Shown: positions 54,038 to 62,754, counted from the first letter of the stretch. The stretch: DNA of 64,000 nucleotides from Fundidesulfovibrio soli (GCF_022808695.1 NZ_JAKZKW010000001.1:682001-746000), one strand, 5' to 3'. The notes: generated by a model not told the origin, from the sequence alone. Made by a program: numbers and translations.

Positions 54038-54882
54038 GGGCCTTCCGGATTTCCGTTGGTAACTGACGGGCTATTGTCCTTCCTTGAGGACGCGCGTGAA
54101 GGCCACTGACCTGTTCTCTCGGATTCTCGGTCTGACCGAGCCCTGGTTTGTTGAGGTGGTTGACCTGGACACGGTGGAAGGCCGGGTGGACATCCGCGTG
54201 GAGCATGGCCCTGGTGTTCGCTGGTCCTGCCCCACTTGTGGCCGTGAGCTGGCTTGTCGGGATCATACCAAGCCTCGGGGCTGGCGTTATCTGGACACCT
54301 GTCAGTTCAAGACCTTCCTTCACGCACGGGTTTCGCGAGTGGATTGCCCCGAACATGGCGAGGTGCAGGTCAAAGTACCATGGGCTGAAAGCAAGGGGCG
54401 CTTCACGCTGCTGATGGAACGGTTGATCATCGACGTGTTGACCGAGCACGCCACCGTCACGGGGACACGACGCATCCTGCGTCTCACCTGGGATGAAGCA
54501 TGGGGCGTCCTGGAGCGGGCGGTACGCAGGGGCAGGTAACGCAAACAATCACAGCCCGCCCGGTACATCGGCGTTGACGAAAAAGCCTTTCGCAAGAGGC
54601 ATAACTACGTGACCGTGGTGTTCGACCTGATCAACAGCACCGTGGAGCACGTGGCCGACGAGCGCAAGGCGGAGAGCCTGGAAGCATACTATCTCTGGTT
54701 CACGCGAGAGCAACTGGAAAAGGGCGTGACGAAGGCCTCAATAGCAATATCATGACATCAAGAGAAAGGCCTGCGGCGACAGGAACCGGGATCACTTCAT
54801 GACAGCCATCTTCGTCTGCGGCTTGGACCTTTACCCGGTCAGTTCGTGAAGGGGGTTTACCCACGAAAAATCCGGGAGAGCC
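54038..54882 (+). mobile_element. ISL3-family element, truncated and inactive
   Basis: Left terminal repeat GGCCTTCCGGATTTCCGTTG at about 54038; right repeat, reading inwards on the other strand, GGCTCTCCCGGATTTTTCGT, ending at about 54882. The enclosed transposase is interrupted and lacks its C-terminal half. No target duplication was seen. The element lies between the Druantia locus and a nuclease remnant. Confidence 0.68.
54084..54755 (+). pseudogene. ISL3-family transposase with in-frame stop and truncation
   Basis: From 54084 the frame encodes the ISL3 zinc-finger region (WSCPTCGRELACRDHTKPRGWRYLD, read in two parts) and a helical region. It is broken by TAA at 54537-54539. The same frame then resumes with RYIGVDEKAFRKRHNYVTVVFDL, the first DDE aspartate motif, up to LEAYYLWFTREQLEKG, and ends at 54753-54755. 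The rest of the catalytic domain is deleted. Confidence 0.8.
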
Positions 54883-54929
54883 TGTCCTAATACCTAGCTT
54901 CATACCGCGCGGAATGCTATAAATACGCT

Positions 54930-55310
54930 TCCCAATTGGGAGTATATATTTGGGCAAGCTCAGGCGAGCGGATATTGAGAAGATTCTCGGCGTTCTTCAT
55001 CTTCAGCCGCCTTGGTGAAGTTATAACTGCCAGTAATCACCGTCTTGTCATCCAGGACCATGACCTTGCTGTGAGCAATGGCATGGACCGCATCGATGAA
55101 GGTAGGAATGCCCGAGTTGGCCAGGAAGGTCGCACTAGTTTACTGTTCGCCCTTCTGGCTCTTGTCGAGGATCACCTGGACCTTGACTCCTCGTATGTAA
55201 GCTTCGAACCAAATACCTTGGCTATTGGCTCTGCCGTGAATGAATAGGCCTGGACAAGGATGTTCTGTTGAGCTTTATTGATCTCAGACACGATTGCCGC
55301 TTGCCTCCTC
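54930..55310 (-). pseudogene. Phospholipase D-type nuclease (Nuc-like), remnant B
   Basis: Across frames the - strand encodes AIVSEINKAQQNILVQAYSF, then RGVKVQVILDKSQKGEQ, a stop, then TSATFLANSGIPTFIDAVHA and IAHSKVMVLDDKTVITGSYN, and after another frameshift KNAENLLNIRSPELAQIY. The HKD motif is intact but two frameshifts and one stop destroy the gene. It is homologous to remnant A at 21585-21859. The 54883-54929 and 55311-55881 stretches show no gene. Confidence 0.75.
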
Positions 55311-55881
55311 CATGTGGACTGAAAAAGGCGGAAACCGGAGCGTTTTTGAGGACTAGGTTTCGAGCCTGGAGTGGTCTAGCGGGGGCAACTGCCAAAAAGA
55401 GTATAAGAAGGAAACTTGTAGCTATTTCATTTGTTTTTCCTGGTGGAGCGATTGAATATGGAAAATAAGGACAAACTTCGCCAGGATCTGTTAAGCATCT
55501 TTTCAAAACTCGAAACGCACGACATGTCTCTACAAACAAATGCCATCATCGCGCCACATGCGAATTAATCAGTGGCAAGCTGTTTATATGTATGAAAACG
55601 GTTGTCGACTTGACCGATCAATATTATGCGGGTATTCGTGTCAGCAAAGAAAAATCATTCCATCACGTGTTAAAAAGCATTCTGGCGGCAATAGCAAGGC
55701 TGCCGGAATAAATGAAACAACAACCGTCTCTCTTCCTCTGGGTGGAAATTATTGCTCAAAAATTCTACATTTAAAGCCAGGAATTTACTAATTTCAAATG
55801 GAATTGAGTTTGATTTGAATGAGAAACGACTTGATAGTCAAGCCTCGTCCGTGTGTTAATTATCTGCGGACTTATTAACTC

Positions 55882-56099
55882 ATGACCAAGATCGGTGATC
55901 GACTCAAACCCGAAAAGCCGTGGGCCATCCTCGGCATCTCGCGAAAGCGTTACGAATCTTCAAAACCTTGGAAAGGTGCGAAGATATCCCGCGAACAATT
56001 TGAGCAAAGTCTCAGGTTGTTGCCCAATGAAATTGTACGAGAAATGAAGCAGCCGCAGCAGCTGACCTGCTTACTGAAAGCTTGCTAGAGTCATTGTGA
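55882..56099 (+). pseudogene. PWAILGISRK-motif small protein, frameshifted paralogue
   Basis: Starts MTKIGDRLKPEKPWAILG and carries the same ISRKRYESSKPWK motif as the gene at 20031. Near 56045 the frame shifts: the sequence AAAADLLTES, matching NAAADLLTES of the intact copy, is in another frame and ends at 56099. The open frame as it stands ends at 56088 with an unrelated tail. It follows a nuclease remnant, whereas at 20-22 kb the intact copy precedes one. Confidence 0.72.
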
Positions 56100-56268
56100 A
56101 ATTAGTTTATCTCAAGCCAAAACGGAGACTTGTATTTCAAACAAATCGCTCCGAAGCCAGACTATTTAAATCGAAAGCCAGTTAAGATGTACAAAATGCG
56201 CAATACTCAAAATTTTACATAAATTGCAACCTAAAAAACAACTTTTATTATGGTCAACGAGGTAAGCC

Positions 56269-57627
56269 ATGACTTCCAAAGACAGGAAAAACATCGAGGA
56301 ACTGTTGTTCAAAATATATCCTTCAAATAATTACAAAGACATCTCATTTGAAGAGTACATAGAAAACTCCGCAAGAATCATTGAAAAACTTTACTCGACG
56401 CTCGATGGTTTATCCATCAAAAATATAAGTCGCAGAGACTGGGAAGACTTATTTGAAAAATATTTTGCTTGTCTACCTTTTTCATGCAGGCTTTTGTTCT
56501 ATCACACAAATCATAAATCATCAGGCTTTTGGCAATATAACATAAAAGAGGACTACATAAACAGCGCAAACAAGTGGCCAGACTTTTCAAGGTCATATTA
56601 TGATCACACAAAATTAGAATTTAATGAAAACATAAATAAATTCATAACTGAGATTGAATCACTCCCCATGGATTATGAATTCTATTTTCCAATTCATGCA
56701 AGCAACTACTTTCGGCTGCCAATCGCGGATGACATATATTTTTCAGACGACGAGTCATGCCGCAATCACCACAAAGAAATAAATCATTACGCTGAACACT
56801 TTATTGTCATAAAATGCAAAGGATACGTCACGCCGACCATTAATGAAAGTCATGGCTTTTGGAACCAATCATGCAAAATTGCTTTGCAAAAATTTAAAGA
56901 AGTTATTATTTTAATGGAATCACTCAAGCTTATTGAAGATGGATGGGAGGGGAGAGAATTTGACCAGAGATACATTGTCAGCGCTGAAAGGAAAGCCGAG
57001 GGCAGCTCTTTATTTGACGAGTCTCTATCAACAGACATATTTGGGGACACAAGATTTAATAATTATCTAGCACACCTAAACATTGACTTTACAGCCTTTA
57101 AAAAGGACAATGTTTTTAACATCTTGAACAAAAATACTCCAAATGAAGAACGACACTCTCACAGGTACACAACACTCCAAAAATTAATCAAACTACTGAG
57201 CCTTTCAAAATACGACGACTTAACGAATAATTTGAAATCTGCCTGTAAGTGGATATTTAATTCGAAGATCGAAGAAGATCAAGAGGTGTCATTGGTCATG
57301 CGATGGATTGCGATTGAGTCACTACTTGGCGATGACTCAAAAGATAGAATACTGGACAAACTCTCTGACAGGTATTCATTTTTAGCTGGAAGGAATTCTA
57401 AAGAACGAAATGAAATGAAAAAAACATTTAACAAGCAATACGGGATTAGAAGTGCGTATGTACATGGAAGGAGCTTTGCCGCAGACAGAACAAGCCATGA
57501 CAATGATTTGAGTAATAATATTCTTGAGACAATACTTCAAAAAGAAATAATAAATATGGTTTCTTTGTTTGACACGGATTTTGGCAATAATTGTAGCATC
57601 GAAACAAGCCAAAATAGTACACAATGA
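56269..57627 (+). CDS. HEPN (Apea-like) domain protein
   Basis: 452 residues, AT-rich; GAGGTAAGCC precedes the start. The N-terminal 300 residues are helical and unassigned. The C-terminal part reads WIAIESLLGDDSKDRILDKL, SDRYSFLAGR and KTFNKQYGIRSAYVHGRS, the pattern of the Apea-like HEPN domain with the RxxxxH motif (Arg about 394, His about 399). HEPN proteins of this type are often RNases in toxin or abortive-infection systems. There is no obvious antitoxin next to it. Some Apea-like HEPN proteins have other roles, so the defence function is inferred. Confidence 0.75.
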   Translation: MTSKDRKNIEELLFKIYPSNNYKDISFEEYIENSARIIEKLYSTLDGLSIKNISRRDWEDLFEKYFACLPFSCRLLFYHTNHKSSGFWQYNIKEDYINSANKWPDFSRSYYDHTKLEFNENINKFITEIESLPMDYEFYFPIHASNYFRLPIADDIYFSDDESCRNHHKEINHYAEHFIVIKCKGYVTPTINESHGFWNQSCKIALQKFKEVIILMESLKLIEDGWEGREFDQRYIVSAERKAEGSSLFDESLSTDIFGDTRFNNYLAHLNIDFTAFKKDNVFNILNKNTPNEERHSHRYTTLQKLIKLLSLSKYDDLTNNLKSACKWIFNSKIEEDQEVSLVMRWIAIESLLGDDSKDRILDKLSDRYSFLAGRNSKERNEMKKTFNKQYGIRSAYVHGRSFAADRTSHDNDLSNNILETILQKEIINMVSLFDTDFGNNCSIETSQNSTQ

Positions 57628-57772
57628 AGCATTGCCGAATAATTAGCACAAAAAATAATTCCTTTCAGACTGTCATAGAAATTTAGAATGCTTGGTTGAA
57701 ATCAGCCAATAAATTGCTATAATCAGCTTTAGATCAAACGTGATTGAAAATATACAGGATGCTGAATCAGTA

Positions 57773-58270
57773 TTAAAAAACCAACAGTTCAAAGTATTCT
57801 GGGCTCGTGAACTCGTTGATCCAGACTAGTTCTTCCTTGAGCGTGCGCAAAAAGCGCTCCGTATCGGCGTTGCCTTTGGGGTTGGAGCAGCTGGCTAAAG
57901 CCTGGTTGACGCCCATGACCCGGCAGGCCTTCATGAAACTCACGGACGTAGGCTGAAAGCCATTATCGGACATCAGGTTGAGTCCTGCTCCCCGAGCAAC
58001 TTCGGGAAACTGTCAGTTCACAGCCTGTTTAAGGCGTCCAGCCAGTGCCAAGCCCGGGCCTGTAGCCCCGCGTAGTGCCTCACGACCTTCTTGGTGTGCC
58101 AGCCCAGCACGATCAGCACGTACACCCAACCGAAGTCCTCGATCATGACCTTGGTCATGTCGATGCCCCACCACTGATTAGGCCGGGAAGGTCTGGGTGA
58201 GGCGGTTATGACGATCTCCGTGGTTAGGGTGCCTGAAGCTTCGCAACTCCGCAGCTAACACAGCCAGGAG
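57773..58270 (-). pseudogene. IS3-family transposase (OrfB) fragment
   Basis: Reading the - strand: TDMTKVMIEDFGWVYVLIVL, then HTKKVVRHYAGLQARAWHW, a region of frameshifts, then LMSDNGFQPTSVSFMKACR, and finally CSNPKGNADTERFLRTLKEE and LVWINEFTSPEYFELLVF. These are the rve-type DDE motifs (D, DN, and E in NADTERFLRTLK). The N-terminus and several stops show decay. The remaining 58271-58612 has nothing identifiable. Confidence 0.75.
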
Positions 58271-58612
58271 CAACATGACCACCTCCTCTTTCGAGGGGGA
58301 CTGACAGGTTATAACCATCTCACTTCATTCGACAACCTCGCCAAGCCTTGCCCCGGTGAACCTGAGTATCAAGTACACCAGCCAATACCTTCCTCGAATT
58401 AATCGCTTCTTTCCATACGCAGGTGAATTGTCAAACCAGTTCTGGAAAGTGTATGTGAGTGCATCAACCTCACGTCATTAATCGCAGTTGGTTGAGATCG
58501 GATTGCTGCGAGTGGTCACAGTCAACTTGAACGGAGTGAGGTTCTTGGACGTTGACTACGCCCATGCTATGCCATGCTTACTAGTTAGCATGTTAAAAAA
58601 TGAGGGGTAGCG

Positions 58613-60001
58613 GTGGGAAATTTTAAGGCCACATCACTGGAGCAAATCCTACATCGTGACAAACTTTACATGGATGGCACTTACGGGCCAGCCATTGCTG
58701 ATTACCTGGCTACCAATCTAGATAAAAGTATTTACTTTCGCTCTGAACATGTTGCGACGAGAAAAGTATTTTTATCACCACTGGAAGATAAGTCGTCATG
58801 CACTCTGACTTACGACATGTACAAATCAAATAAAAGCAATTACATCGTATTGTCGAGCAATTTTAAGCGTACAGTCTCAATGAATGAAAACACATTTAAA
58901 AAAGATTACCATATCGAAAGCCTTGAGAGCGCGTACTTTTCTACTCATAGCTACGAAATTGAAATTATTACCTTGCTGCTTTCTCTTGGGCTTCCATATT
59001 CTTATGACAACAAGACGCTAATCAGTGACGCCACGCAATTTCATGAATTCGTCAAGAGCGCCCATGGAGGAATTTTATGCTGTGCATTTGATCATATTTA
59101 TATCAATTTAAAATATCTAGAGCATTTTTTTGTTTTGCACCACCTTCCTCTGCCGACACCATTGTTCCCAGAAAATGATTTTAACACAGAGTCTTTTTTT
59201 AAAAATTTTGACCTTGACCCAATGAGAAAATGGAGTGTTGGGGACTTATTTTCCAGGCACTATGCGTCTAAGAGCAAAACAGACATGATTTTTCCACTAG
59301 GTGATCTCGAAGCAGTTTCAAACGATCATTGCCGGCATGATTTCGACCAAGGAGCTCATCACCTGAAAAGTGACATCAAAAAAGGGAAATTTTTATTGAA
59401 AGGTCACTTCTGGCACTGTGTGTTTAATGGAAAGGACACTACAATCAAAGACCAGGATGGCATGCGATATATTTTCACACTGTTAAGCAATCCATATAAA
59501 AGCTTTAAGCCGCTTGAACTGTACAATTCTCTTCCAAAGAAATCATTGCTAAACTCTCAGTCTAATATAAATTTTGCGAAACAAAACGATGCCCATACTG
59601 AAGGTATGCACAAAAATACTTATAAATTTTACAATACCACTACTTGCACAACAACTGAAGATGTCAAAGAAGAAATTGAGACGCGCCTCAAGATCTTGTG
59701 CCATGAAAAAGAAAACAATATTATAGACGAAATAAAATACCGTAATGAAGTAAAAAAACTCAAAGAATCATACTCAATATTTATCAACAGAGATAAACAG
59801 CCACTCGATAAATCTTTAAAGTCAATACATGACTCCGTCAGGGCAAGGATTAAATGTGCACTATCTTGTCTAAAAGAGTCACATCCCGGATTGTTTGAGC
59901 ATCTTTCGCACATTCTTACAGGAGTCGACTCAAAATTAAATCGAGCCAAAACTTACACATACAGACCTCAGCTTGTAACTGAATGGATTCTTCACGAATA
60001 G
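58613..60001 (+). CDS. Large orphan protein with a possible winged-helix segment
   Basis: 462 residues with a GTG start preceded by TGAGGGGTAGCG. AT-rich. Residues 262-295 contain KGHFWHCVFNGKDTTIKDQD followed by GMRYIFTLLSNP, resembling a segment found in many bacterial regulators and ATPase-linked proteins (WTVxFEGxTxxLxDxKGLRYLAxLLxxP). The last 120 residues are helical and charged, partly coiled-coil. It sits directly before the excision/integration genes. Function unknown. Confidence 0.62.
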   Translation: MGNFKATSLEQILHRDKLYMDGTYGPAIADYLATNLDKSIYFRSEHVATRKVFLSPLEDKSSCTLTYDMYKSNKSNYIVLSSNFKRTVSMNENTFKKDYHIESLESAYFSTHSYEIEIITLLLSLGLPYSYDNKTLISDATQFHEFVKSAHGGILCCAFDHIYINLKYLEHFFVLHHLPLPTPLFPENDFNTESFFKNFDLDPMRKWSVGDLFSRHYASKSKTDMIFPLGDLEAVSNDHCRHDFDQGAHHLKSDIKKGKFLLKGHFWHCVFNGKDTTIKDQDGMRYIFTLLSNPYKSFKPLELYNSLPKKSLLNSQSNINFAKQNDAHTEGMHKNTYKFYNTTTCTTTEDVKEEIETRLKILCHEKENNIIDEIKYRNEVKKLKESYSIFINRDKQPLDKSLKSIHDSVRARIKCALSCLKESHPGLFEHLSHILTGVDSKLNRAKTYTYRPQLVTEWILHE

Positions 60002-60150
60002 GTGCCATCTAAGGCCTTCAATTCCTTCGCATTCTCGACTTATTTTTGCCCCCCCTGGTAAAGTTACTCTTCATTCTGGATGGTTAGCTTGACTCCATCA
60101 TTCCTGTGCGACTTAAGATGTCGCTAGGCGCACAGTTTTGTCGCCCTTGC

Positions 60151-60177
60151 AGTGATTGAGGGATCCCCTCAATCACT
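60151..60177. promoter_or_regulatory. 11-bp perfect palindrome upstream of xis
   Basis: AGTGATTGAGG (60151-60161), loop GATCC, CCTCAATCACT (60167-60177). It lies 16 bases before the excisionase-like ATG, so it is a candidate operator for controlling excision or a hairpin covering the ribosome site. The rest of 60002-60193 holds no gene. Confidence 0.6.
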
Positions 60178-60193
60178 CTGGAGGCTTTCTCCC

Positions 60194-60565
60194 ATGACCC
60201 TCACGGATCAGGAATTTGGTCGCAGGTTGACCGCCCAGGACGTGGCTAACCTCGTTGGCAGGCGCGTCGGGTCGGTGTATAAACGCTATCGCGACTATGG
60301 CGGCTTCAAAGACGGCCGCCGCATCCTGTTCTTTGAAAAATGGGTAGTGGAGGCCCTGCAGCGAAGGAGAAGCGAAGATGCCTATTCGCAGGAAAGACCG
60401 CAAGGGTCAGATATACTGGTACGGCAAGATCACCTTGTCAACGGGGAAACGTGTCGAGAAGCGGTGCGAGTCGAAGCGCGAAGCGCAGGAGTGGGAGGTT
60501 CTCGCACGGTCGAGGGCCGAGAACTTCAAGGAGACCGACACGATCTCTTTGGCGTATCTCGCTGA
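60194..60565 (+). CDS. Excisionase/AlpA-like DNA-binding protein
   Basis: 123 residues if the frame is read to its stop; ATG at 60194 with CTGGAGGC upstream. The first 60 residues form a MerR/AlpA-like HTH: RRLTAQDVANLVGRRVGSVY, then KRYRDYGGFKDGRRILFFEKWVVEALQRR, in which a helix-turn-helix is followed by a wing-like strand. Such proteins assist the integrase in excision and can regulate it. The frame overlaps the integrase gene by 188 bases in a different register; the C-terminal part may be dispensable or this overlap may couple the two. The excisionase role is inferred from position and fold. Confidence 0.7.
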   Translation: MTLTDQEFGRRLTAQDVANLVGRRVGSVYKRYRDYGGFKDGRRILFFEKWVVEALQRRRSEDAYSQERPQGSDILVRQDHLVNGETCREAVRVEARSAGVGGSRTVEGRELQGDRHDLFGVSR

Positions 60566-61439
60566 GCGCCACTTGGATCATGTGAAAACCAGGCTTTCCA
60601 GCAAGTCATATGAGGAAAAGTGCCGTATCTTCCGGCGACTGTTCAGGACCATTCCTGCTACGACACTGGTGAGCAAGGTAACCTACGGCCGCATGGAAAC
60701 ATTCCTTGACCAGATCAGCAAGGAAAAGTCTGGCCACCGGGCAAACAAGTACCGTGTACACCTTGTACGTGCGTACAACTGGGGAATAAGGGCGGTGGGA
60801 CTGCCCAGTCCTAACCCCTGGCTCGTCGAACGGTACAAGGAAGTGAAGAGCCCTCGGTACGTCCCCACCGAAGAAGACTTCTGGAACGTCTACAACCATG
60901 CGAGCGACGATGAAAAACGTATCCTGCTGATGTTCCTGCACTCTGCGGGTCGGATGCAGGAGGTATACACCTTAAAGTGGGAGGATGTGGACGTCGAGAA
61001 CCTACGCTTTAGGCTCTGGACGAACAAGCGCAAGGGCGGACGGGAATTCGACTGGATTCCCATGACCGACGATCTGCTCGTGACCATGCGCACTCAGCGC
61101 CTGAAAACTGGTTTTCATGAGTACGTGTTCATCAATCCGCGTTCCGGCACCAACTACAAGTGCCATGACCACCTGATGAAAAGGCTTTGTGAAACTGCTG
61201 GGGTCAAACGTTTCGGTTTCCATGCGATCCGCCATTTGTCGGCGAGCATCCTAGACAACGCCGGAGTACCGTTGTCAGCGATCCAGGCGATCCTGCGCCA
61301 CAAGTCGAGCCACACCACGGCGCGTTACCTGCATTCGCTTACGGGTACGAAAGTGGCTCTGAACGAGGCGTTTGGAAAGTCCAAAACCCGCGCGAATGTG
61401 ACCCCAATGAAGAAGGCCCAGGAAGTTGCAGCTTCCTAG
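60378..61439 (+). CDS. int: Tyrosine-recombinase integrase of the island
   Basis: 353 residues, AAGGAGA before the ATG. An N-terminal basic arm-binding region (MPIRRKDRKGQIYWYGKI) is followed by a SAM-like core-binding domain (about 65-155) and a catalytic domain. Active-site residues: Arg in SAGRMQEVY (about 193), HxxR in HAIRH (about 281), His in LRHKSS (about 305) and the nucleophile Tyr in ARYLH (about 316). It recombines the island with the tRNA-Leu gene 80 bases downstream, where its attachment core lies. The family assignment is firm, and the gene is intact. Confidence 0.95.
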   Translation: MPIRRKDRKGQIYWYGKITLSTGKRVEKRCESKREAQEWEVLARSRAENFKETDTISLAYLAERHLDHVKTRLSSKSYEEKCRIFRRLFRTIPATTLVSKVTYGRMETFLDQISKEKSGHRANKYRVHLVRAYNWGIRAVGLPSPNPWLVERYKEVKSPRYVPTEEDFWNVYNHASDDEKRILLMFLHSAGRMQEVYTLKWEDVDVENLRFRLWTNKRKGGREFDWIPMTDDLLVTMRTQRLKTGFHEYVFINPRSGTNYKCHDHLMKRLCETAGVKRFGFHAIRHLSASILDNAGVPLSAIQAILRHKSSHTTARYLHSLTGTKVALNEAFGKSKTRANVTPMKKAQEVAAS

Positions 61440-61450
61440 GCCTCTGAAGA

Positions 61451-61475
61451 AAAGGTGAGTCAACAGGTGAGTCAC
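61451..61475. promoter_or_regulatory. Putative integrase arm-type sites, right end
   Basis: Tandem copies AAAGGTGAGTCA (61451-61462) and CAGGTGAGTCAC (61464-61475), the same motif as at the left end, 45-70 bases from the core repeat and immediately after the integrase stop. Confidence 0.6.
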
Positions 61476-61519
61476 TTTTCGGCGCGCCGTGCGCCGAACC
61501 TGTAACCCGCTGAAATGCT

Positions 61520-61577
61520 TGGTACCGGGAGGGGGACTCGAACCCCCAAGGCCTTGCGACCGGCGGATTTTGAGTCC
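61520..61577. repeat. attR: 58-bp core repeat within tRNA-Leu
   Basis: Identical to 14899-14956. It spans the anticodon stem-loop to the 3' CCA of the tRNA gene, so integration leaves the tRNA sequence intact. Confidence 0.93.
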
Positions 61578-61606
61578 GCTGCGTCTACCAATTCCGCCAT
61601 CCCGGC
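61520..61606 (-). tRNA. tRNA-Leu (anticodon CAA)
   Basis: 87 nucleotides reading leftward from GCCGGGA at 61606 to the encoded CCA at 61520. Acceptor stem GCCGGGA pairs with TCCCGGT; the anticodon loop is CTCAAAA between GCGGA and TCCGC; a variable arm of class II size is present, and GGTTCGAGTC forms the T-loop region. Anticodon CAA reads UUG codons. It is the island's integration site. Confidence 0.95.
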
Positions 61607-61694
61607 AAATGGGCTTTCCTCTTTAGGCCCGCGCCCTCGCCGTGTCAAGATTGCCTTGTGCTCACCCTGTCAAACTGGTAGCTCCGTGGGCTCC

Positions 61695-62381
61695 ATGAAC
61701 ATGCCTGTGGGTACCATCGCCAACGCCCTGGCCATCGTCGCCGGGAGCCTGCTCGGCCTTATGATGCACGGGCGTTTCCCCGAATCGGTGAAGCGCATCG
61801 TGTTCCAGGGCCTGGGCCTCTCCGTTCTGATCATCGGGCTGCAGATGGCCCTCAAGATGGACAGGCCCCTGGTGGTGGTCTTCAGCCTGGTGCTGGGCGG
61901 AATCGCCGGGGAGCTTCTGCGCCTCGAGGAGCGCCTGGAGTCACTTGGCGGGGCGCTCAAGCGCGTCACCCGCTCCACCAACGCCATGTTCACCGACGGT
62001 TTCATCTCCGCCACGCTGATCTACTGCGTGGGCTCCATGGCCATTCTGGGCTCCCTTGACGAGGGGCTGCGCGGCGACCCCACCATCCTGCTGACCAAGG
62101 CCACGCTGGACGGCTTCGCCTCCATCCCCCTGGCCTCCACCTACGGCGTGGGCGTGATGTTCTCGGCCGTGCCGGTGTTCCTCTACCAGGGGTTCATCGT
62201 CTTCGGGGCCGGGGCGCTGCGGGGGGTAGTCACGCCGGACCTGCTCACCCAGATCACGGCCACCGGGGGCATGCTCATCTTCGGCATCGGGGTGAACCTG
62301 CTGGGCTTCATGCAGATCCGGGTGGGCAACCTGCTTCCCGCGCTTCTGGCGGCTGCGCTCTTGAGTTTCGCTCCCATTTAG
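61695..62381 (+). CDS. DUF554-family membrane protein
   Basis: 228 residues from the ATG at 61695 (a second ATG at 61701 is as good); the frame extends upstream into the tRNA region but that part is not coding. The sequence MPVGTIANALAIVAGSLLGL at the start and the GDPTILLTKATLDGFASI segment are typical of DUF554 proteins, with about six to seven membrane helices. Function unknown; some members are described as possible transporters. It starts 88 bases from the tRNA and is host sequence, with high GC. Confidence 0.85.
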   Translation: MNMPVGTIANALAIVAGSLLGLMMHGRFPESVKRIVFQGLGLSVLIIGLQMALKMDRPLVVVFSLVLGGIAGELLRLEERLESLGGALKRVTRSTNAMFTDGFISATLIYCVGSMAILGSLDEGLRGDPTILLTKATLDGFASIPLASTYGVGVMFSAVPVFLYQGFIVFGAGALRGVVTPDLLTQITATGGMLIFGIGVNLLGFMQIRVGNLLPALLAAALLSFAPI

Positions 62382-62398
62382 GTCACAAGGGTGTCACC

Positions 62399-62752
62399 AT
62401 GCACGAAATGTCCATCGCCCAATCCATCCTGGACATCGTCACCCAGGAAATGGAGAAGAACGGCCTCAAACGGCTGATCCGCGTGAAGGTCAAGCACGGC
62501 GCGCTGACCAACACCGTGCCCGAGGCCCTCGAGACGTGTTTCATGGCCCTCACGGCCAAGACGCCCATGGAGGACGCGATCTTCGAGATCGAGGCCATCC
62601 CGGCGAAATACAAATGCTTCTCCTGCGGCACGGAGTTCACCACCGAGGAGCGCGGACGGCTTCTGATCCCCTGTCCCTCCTGCGGGGAGGATTTCGGGCA
62701 TACCGTTCTGGCGGGCAAGGAACTCTACATCGAATCCATCGAGGCGGAATAA
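62399..62752 (+). CDS. hypA: Hydrogenase maturation nickel metallochaperone HypA
   Basis: 117 residues. MHEMSIAQSILDIV at the N-terminus contains the conserved nickel-binding His2, and the zinc site is formed by CFSCGTEF and CPSCGED. HypA delivers nickel, together with HypB, to the large subunit of [NiFe] hydrogenase in the cytoplasm. It overlaps nothing but lies two bases before hypB, with which it is co-transcribed. The length is typical. Confidence 0.95.
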   Translation: MHEMSIAQSILDIVTQEMEKNGLKRLIRVKVKHGALTNTVPEALETCFMALTAKTPMEDAIFEIEAIPAKYKCFSCGTEFTTEERGRLLIPCPSCGEDFGHTVLAGKELYIESIEAE

Positions 62753-62754
62753 AC

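Larger units (their letters stand above)
14899..61577. mobile_element. 46.7-kb tRNA-Leu-integrated genomic island
   Basis: The boundaries are set by a 58-bp perfect direct repeat at 14899-14956 and 61520-61577; the right copy lies inside an intact tRNA-Leu gene. A tyrosine integrase and an excisionase-like gene sit at the right end. Base composition and codon use inside differ sharply from the GC-rich flanks. The island carries replication-like genes, a recombination module, a Druantia-like defence locus, one intact IS and several decayed ones. I saw no relaxase, type IV secretion, capsid or terminase gene. It may therefore be a non-conjugative integrative element, possibly mobilised in trans. 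Confidence 0.92.

Noticed and set aside
14899-61577. Interpretation as a prophage
   Set aside because: No capsid, portal, tail, terminase or lysis genes were seen, although the recombination genes are of phage type.
14899-61577. Interpretation as a conjugative element (ICE)
   Set aside because: No relaxase, coupling protein or type IV secretion gene was recognised; mobilisation in trans cannot be excluded.
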